64,000 nucleotides of DNA, taken from the NCBI GenBank assembly GCA_015680685.1, contig MNCI01020920.1, forward strand, positions 42,924 to 106,923, read 5' to 3'. The DNA is from Gnetum montanum (Eukaryota > Streptophyta > Gnetopsida > Gnetales > Gnetaceae). The notes beneath the pieces are model-generated. The model did no database searches. It was not told the DNA's origin and was given only the letters and a program-made list of their open reading frames with translations. The first letter of the stretch is position 1. Each line of letters opens with the position of its first letter. Position numbers and translations under genes: made by a program. Positions 57,684 through 64,000 of this stretch are shown one piece after another.

Positions 57684-59575
57684 TAAGCACCACCAATTTT
57701 AGGCTTTAGCACTTGAATGAAAAATTTCTCTATGTGTCAAAACTTGACAAATTTTTACTAAGTGCTAATGCTATGTTCCCCATCATAGCATGAATCATGG
57801 CCTATTTTACAAAATTTTCTAAGTGTCGACAACAGTTCCATGAAAATTTTTCTAAGTGTCTTGCTACCCTCTCATTCTACCTACTATGCTCCCTAGCATT
57901 GATAGCATAGCACACACTTTCATGTCCATTTGGCCCAAGTGGCTAGCTAGAGTTTGTCAAGATTACTTAGGATGAATGAAATATTTTGGAAAATTTTCTA
58001 TGTTCTCAGTTACCACACTCTACTATACTCCCTAACATAGCTAGTGTAGCACATGTTCCAATGGCTAGTTTGCCTAGGTGCTAAGCCAAAAGTGTCAGGA
58101 TTGTAAATTTTCTATCTTTTGGGTTTCTATGCTCTGCTCTGCTCCCCAGCATAGCCAACATAGCATACTTTTCTATGCCTAGTTTTTCCTAGTGTTAGGC
58201 AAGAAGTTGTTAAGCTAGCTCTGCATGGAAGAGACATTTGACCAATTTTTATAATTTTGAGGCTACCTCTCCTACTATGTCCCAAATCATAGCTAGCATA
58301 CCATAAAGGAAGACTATAGATTTTTTCAAATTTTAGCTAACTATCCCTACTACACTCTACTATGCTCCAAAGTGTAGCCAACATAGTCAGTGTTGGATAT
58401 CAAAATTTTGAAAACTTTGATAAAATTTTGTATTACACTCTAGAGCATAGCCAGCTTGAAACTCAAGAAAAGTCTTCAACAGCCTTCAAAACTCAGCATC
58501 AACATTCATCTCAACTCTGGCATTCCTTTGGAAAGCAAGGTCAAATTTTTATCTCTTTTGAAACCCCATTTATCTCCAAAATTGTTCCTGCACTTGACCA
58601 TACTCAAAAGAGGGGAAGATGTAGTCCCAGAGAATAGCCTCCAAGTTGCACTTTTTTACATTGTTTGTACATACATCGCAGTCATTTTCAATTTGGCACA
58701 TGAAGTGTTTGTAGTGTAGTCATAGTTCAGTAGTCTCTAGCGATTCATTACAGTATTGTAGAGTGTAGCTCTTTGTTACTCCCATGGAAGCATAGTAAAG
58801 GTTAGCATAGAACCCTCTACCCTAATGTCATATGGTGTCTAATCTACATCTTGTGCCACACAGTGCCTGATCCACATTTTTCACTATCCCTAACCCTATA
58901 AATACCCCTATGTTCAGCATTCTAGGGGTTGACAAATCAAAAGATCATTGGTAATTGTTGCATTTTGAGCATCCTTGGCACTCTTGCACCTGAGCACTTG
59001 AGTACACCTTGCACTTCGCACTTCGATGCATCCCAGAATGTAGTTCACCATTGTACCCATGAAACACAACAATAGCCAACACAACATCTCCAATCCCTAT
59101 GATAGCTATGAGTTCTACATCTTAGACATCCCTAATACTATGACTACACTACTATGCTACCATTATCCCTACCTGTGAACCGCATGCCACTCCGACCTCT
59201 TTTCCTATAATAGCTACACTCCCCCATTTGGAGCAATGCACTTTTGTTCTCAAGTTTCACTATATCTCTCATGAATTTTCCTTTGGTATTCAACATACCA
59301 ATCATATTTTCTCACTATTTCATACATATTTTCATGTTTACATCACTGTTCTTAGGTTGGGATAGCCACCTATGCTCTAGCTTAGCTAGCCCTAGTGCTC
59401 GCACATAACGCTGCATAAACCCCTCTCAAATATGATCATCTTAACATCTCATAAGTCCTTGTCTGATCCATAAAAATATTTAGGGCACCCCATCTCCATT
59501 TTCTAACATGACCCTCACACAGACTTGGGGTTAGGTTCTACACCCACCAACCTCTCAATGTTCCAGCCACCAACA
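57684..59575 (+). mobile_element. 3' LTR of Tat element F (1.89 kb)
   Basis: It begins TAAGCACCACC (decayed TGAAACACCATC) and ends CCACCAACA. U3 (57760-58440) contains about six CTATGCTCC..AGCATAGC inverted-repeat units. The TATA box is at 58897-58904. R/U5 resembles element A, down to CCTCTCAATGTTCCAGCCACCAACA against CCTCTCGGTGTTTCAACCACCGACA. Confidence 0.8.
58897..58904 (+). promoter_or_regulatory. LTR TATA box, element F
   Basis: TATAAATA in CCCTATAAATACCCC, equivalent to the element A box. Confidence 0.7.
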
Positions 59576-59894
59576 TTTTTGATCATCATAGTAAAGGTGA
59601 AATATTCAAGATAATTTACATGTAGCTAAATGTAAAGGCTATGAATATAATTTTAAGTAACTTATTTAAACATTTAATCTATTATTTAGATGCATTTTAT
59701 ATATCTAGAGATGTTCATCATTATCATATTGGCATCCTTCATCTCATATATCCATGGGTCATTGTTTACATTGTATGACTCCTTTTGTATATTATATTCA
59801 TTCTTTAACACTATTTTTATTAATTTTTTCTAAAAAAATTTAGGTTAGATTTCTATTAACCAACATTTTTAGTGTCTTTGTGTATTTCTATAAT
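59576..59894. other. No recognised feature
   Basis: AT-rich flank after the element F LTR. No target duplication was identified. Confidence 0.35.
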
Positions 59895-60250
59895 GGGTGT
59901 GATGCCTAAAAAATTTGATGCTGGAAAACTAAAAATTCCAAGTGGAACAACTTAACTTTGAATTCAAAGGGCTTGTGAGAAGAGGATCTAAAGAACACTA
60001 GAGTATTTTTCAAATTAACTAGGGACATAGAAATTTTAAATAAATTTAAGAAATTAAGTAAAAATTACAGATCTAACCAAGAGAAATAGGGAAAGTAAAC
60101 TTGCACAAAATAAATAAACTACCAAATTTCTTGAAAATAATAATAATTGTATATACAAAAAGTTCAATAAAGTACAATATTTTGTGCTTAAAATGTAGAA
60201 AGAGCTATGTGAGAAGTGGTTGCAGTCCTTGTGAAACTAGTAAAGTGCAT
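59895..60250. repeat. Dispersed repeat, copy 2
   Basis: It resembles 27820-28120. It is interrupted on its right by element C. Confidence 0.35.
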
Positions 60251-60253
60251 CCT

Positions 60254-61157
60254 TGATGAGTAACGAGGTACCCCTACTTCCAACCATACGAATCATAACC
60301 ATTCACGCACAATTAATAAAAACTCACATATCCAATATAATCATAACGTTGTGCATGGATTTCATGGATGGAACTATTTGTGCATCTAAATCATTATGCC
60401 TTGATCATAGTTTGCTATCTTCCCACTTACACTAGTAGTAGTTTTGTCACATATGGTTTTGTCCAAAGTGAGGCATGTGATGTTGTCTAATCCTATGATA
60501 CTCCTAATGAAAATAAAGAGGTAAATTAATTAAGCTAATGAAAAATGGAAATTAAAACCTAAATTACCCTATGTGTGATAAGTATCCATCCCTAATTATC
60601 CACACATGCCTTGTACTTCATATAACCGTAGCTAGAATTGCCAGGTGTATGTCACTAGGTTTTCTAAATAATACACTATTGGATTATCAAGTACTTACAC
60701 TTAAGTACTTGTGATTGGCCATACACATTTTTCTTAATGACATGAATCATAAATGGCAATAAATGAAAATATTAACTAAGGAAAATAGTAAATAATTAAA
60801 TAATTAAAAGTAATAATAATCTAAGTGAATGCAACAATGATGGAAGTAATCATGATCTTTATTTTCAATCATGAAATATGTCCAAGTACATCACACTCAA
60901 ATAAGGTTTTCATACAATTAAAAACATCATGTTGTGGGAATGCACTAGCAAAAATAGCACTTGGATTCAAAAATTTGAGAAAGAATATCAAAAACTAACA
61001 AGTACAATTTTCTCCCAACCATGCACCCAAGTGTTTTATTAATAGGCTAGCATGGAGGAGATGATATAAAATATCTAACATCATTTTTTGGGACCTGATA
61101 TCACGTATCCAATATTGGAGTATCCAATATTGAGGCTAACATAAGCATGACTCATCA
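60254..61157 (-). repeat. 3' LTR of element C
   Basis: It starts TGATGAGTAACGAGGTACCCC and ends CTCATCA, as in element B. U3 keeps one GATATC-type palindrome (61097-61116) and an overlapping AATATTGGAGTATCCAATATT (61111-61131). A TATA-like CTATTAATAAAAC lies at about 61030-61045 on the minus strand. Confidence 0.8.
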
Positions 61158-61299
61158 TACCCCCATGAGGAAACAAAAACTCATCCTCAAGTTAAATAAA
61201 ATGAGGAATAAGTTCTTTACAAAATGTTGTGAATGTATGGAATTATTGACTAACTTAAATAATAAAATAGAAAAATGTACTTATACATGTCATAGTGGT

Positions 61300-64000
61300 G
61301 TTTCACAAAAATTTGGACACAATATTATAAGATACAAAATCATGGAAGCTCATGTAGTTCTTCAAGGTGGTGGCTCCTCCATCAATTTCTTTCCTTTGTC
61401 ACTAGGGTTCTAAAATTGATAATAGTTGAGGAGTGCCTGCAACTTTTCTTCTTCAATTTATGGATCCTATACCATCTAGGATGCTAAACCAATGTGTGCT
61501 AGCATTGGTACATCCAAGGACATGGTAGTTATGAAAACGTGTTGTTGGCCTTCATGAATAAGGTTGTAAACTACTATCACTCTTCTTCAAATGTCCTAAC
61601 CTTTCCTTTGAATTCATGATAATCTATGAATCTTTTGGCCAAGTTTGAAATGACATCCTTTTGTTTGTGGTAGAAATTTTTAACCACTTGAAGTTCTAAT
61701 TTTACAACACGAAGTTTCTACAGAGCATCTTTTCTATCTACAAACTCTTTCTCATATAACGGATAAGTGGCCACTACTTCTTTTTCCAGCTCACTTCTAG
61801 GCTAACCTACTATTAACATGGAAAGGCTGGAATATCTAAGGTTAGATAATTCCATGTTTTTCTTCAAATCTTCAATCTATAGGTATTTAATTTCTACTTT
61901 CACATGATGGACTAGTGCATAGATATCCAGAATTGGCTGCCATAGAGGATTTTATGTTGACATGGACCCAATGTAGGCTTTGGCTATCTAGATTTCCTTT
62001 TGGTTTATTTGCTTGTACATGTCTACTTGGTTGTAGAAGTGTTCTTTCAAGTTCTCATGTTTCTTGGGCTCATAATACCATGCATTGATTTTAATTACAA
62101 ACTTTTGTTAAATGTCATAGGCTTCCTTCATTTAGAGGGTATTGTTTTCTTAGGCTAGTTTGCTAATATCCTACTTGATCCTCATCAATTTTTCTCTTAA
62201 CTGATGGACACTTTCTTCTAGAACATTATTTTATTTTTCAATAGTGGTCAATTTTGAGTTCTTTATAGTGAGCTATTTATTCACTTCCTATGTGGTGGTC
62301 AATGCCTTTTTATGAGCATAAGACTATGCATTAGTAGTAGAGACATTCCAAACCACCTTCTCCTTCTCTTACTCCACACTTTATTCTCCTTGGTTAGCTT
62401 GATCAACTACACTTGTCTAAATTACTCTAGCTATTTACACACAATAATTTGGTCAAGATCCCATCATTCAACTCTCAGTGTGGCTAGCTCTTATTGCAAA
62501 CATTGCACCTTGGCTTCTACATGTTCCGCTCTGGCCTCATCCATGACCAACTTTCCCTTGGTGGTAATGAAGTCTAATTCGGCTATAGTGACATCATTGG
62601 GGGTACCAAATAAAGTGTTCATCACTTGACCTACCTGTAGTAGTTAGTCTAACACATCCTCATGTGCCATAAGAGTCATTGAATTCCTAGTGAACATTTG
62701 TGCATCTTTGGTCCCAGTCAAATTTACTCGAAACACAATAGGCACATTAAATGATTCTTTGATGCAATCCATTATTACTTCTACTACACTTGCCACATCT
62801 TGATGCTACATTACCACTATGTGGTACCTTCTCTCATTTCAAGCATCACTTGAAAGGATGCAGCATTACCAGAGATTTATCTAGAGCACTAGAATTCTCC
62901 TCTTAATTATAGTAAGATCTACCCCCTTGCTAGATCTACCGAGTCAATAGACTACATGGAATCTTCAATGACTCTATAGAGGCTAGATTCCTCCTTGCTT
63001 TTTCAATTTAGGTTTTTGGATTTTTTTTGCAAATGGCTCATTGATGTTCTATAGTCTTTTGGTAGTGGAGGTGGAACATGTGGGTAGCAGTGCTATTTAG
63101 GCTCTTGTTCAACTTCTTTCTCAAGTTATGCTTCCTTCTCTAGTTTTGCTTCTTCACCAATGTCTTTCCTTGGTGTTTCCAATTTAAGTAATTTGACAAA
63201 GAAATCATTCTAATCCATTCTGGGGATGTCATTTGTGTACCCCATGATTTCCTTGTTCCTACATAGCTTTTGGATGAGGCAATGGAATGGAAGTATTAGC
63301 TTCTATACCTTCTTCTCTTCAAACCACCTCTAAATTTTTATGCAGTATAAGTAAGGAAGGTTGTCCATGTATTTACCCATTAATATGGAACCTCCCCTCA
63401 TTGCATATGTAGAGATCCTATTGATCTCTTTTGTGGGGAAGAGGTGATATGTTCCATCTTGAAATAGGTCCTCTCATCCAAAGTCAATTCATGATATGCT
63501 TTGTCATCCTTCTCATACACCTACCTTATCCACAACCTTCTATTCTTAGGATCAAATCTTGTAGATAGATGAGCTAAATTAGCCTACTCATTTCGAAAAT
63601 CAAGAACTTCTATGATTTCCTTGACTGAGAATGAGACATTAACTTTGTAGTTGTTCATAGTGGTGCCTTCATCTTTTTTGTGCTAGAATTGAAATGTTTC
63701 ACCAAGATACCACTCTCCACTATCTAAAAGAATAGGCCACAAAGGTGACATCTAAATTTATGTCTGAACTACTTCTAGAGAAAACTCCATAAATGGATAA
63801 AATTTCATCTCCATTATGACCATGGTCAACATTGATTTTTCTCGAATTTTTTCAAGGCATTCTATAGACAATGTGAGACATTGTCCCTATTTGGGAGATT
63901 GGGGTCATATGGCCTCTTCTTGGATTGACTACCTAGTAACAAGAGCCTCTTGATGAATGCTAAAAGATTGGGCCTCCAACTCCTCATGTTGTACCTACTC
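61300..64000 (-). pseudogene. Element C third ORF (partial)
   Basis: The C-terminal end reads KGKKLMEEPPPLK near 61345-61390, matching the tails in elements B and D. The Pro-rich linker and coiled-coil part can be followed by similarity to element B at nucleotide level; for example CATGTAGTTCTTCAAGGTGGTGG corresponds to CATGTAGTTCCTAGTGGCGGTGG at 12785. The N-terminal domain matches near 63290-63900. It is cut by the window end and has many stops. Confidence 0.6.

Larger units (their letters stand above)
60254..64000 (-). mobile_element. Element C: Athila-type element, 3' end (continues past window)
   Basis: The 3' LTR at 60254-61157 and the interior to the window end match element B in order and in short sequence blocks. 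The element is on the minus strand. Its 5' half lies outside the window. Confidence 0.7.

Noticed and set aside
59161-59290. Search for tRNA or other RNA genes near LTR ends
   Set aside because: No cloverleaf or conserved A/B box was found; the only tRNA-like signals are primer-binding sites.

Overview
This window looks like transposon-filled intergenic DNA from a seed plant with a large, slowly purged nuclear genome. It is AT-rich and CpG-poor and full of old, stop-ridden LTR retrotransposons. I found no intact host gene, rRNA, tRNA or CRISPR array. The species cannot be read from the sequence; a gymnosperm or another giant plant genome would fit, but that is inference. The sequence is a draft: there are N runs at 31619-31645 and 50943-50991 and single Ns at 12012, 37314 and 41363, most of them beside duplications or deletions.

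Layout. 1-5621 is the 3' part of a plus-strand Ty3/gypsy Tat-lineage element (A): RNase H, integrase, minisatellite, hairpin plus polypurine tract, and a 2.08 kb LTR. 5638-9133 is a minus-strand Tat element (I) head-to-head with it: gag, primer-binding site and 5' LTR. 9134-11746 holds a protease remnant and unassigned repeats. 11747-20477 is a complete-ended minus-strand Athila-lineage element (B) with 5-bp target duplications (CTTGT); it carries gag and a third ORF but no pol. 20508-20600 is a possible host last exon ending in an LxLxL motif. 21440-28720 contains Tat LTR pieces in both orientations, a Copia fragment and several satellite-like arrays.

From 28300 to 40910 lies a minus-strand Tat element (G2). 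Its integrase is split by H (30466-39091), a non-autonomous gag-protease element with 2.96 kb LTRs and target duplications CTATG. G2's reverse transcriptase is cut by D (40911-52726), a minus-strand Athila element with gag, protease, RT, RNase H, integrase and a third ORF. D's 5' LTR is truncated and abuts a plus-strand Tat element (F, 52727-59575). 60254-64000 is the 3' end of another minus-strand Athila-type element (C).

How the parts work together. The Athila-type elements B, C and D share a third ORF that ends in a conserved EPPPL tail. In B and D, about 400-480 bp upstream of that ORF, there is a TATA box plus the same family-specific palindromic repeats found in that element's own LTR U3. 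The motif differs between B (GATATCGCGTACGCGATATC) and D (CATCGATG-type), yet within each element the LTR and internal copies match. I read this as a U3-like internal promoter for the third ORF, and it is the most interesting signal in the window. The Tat elements show a separate pattern: arrays of GCTATGC/GCATAGC inverted repeats in U3, and a stem-loop just before the polypurine tract.
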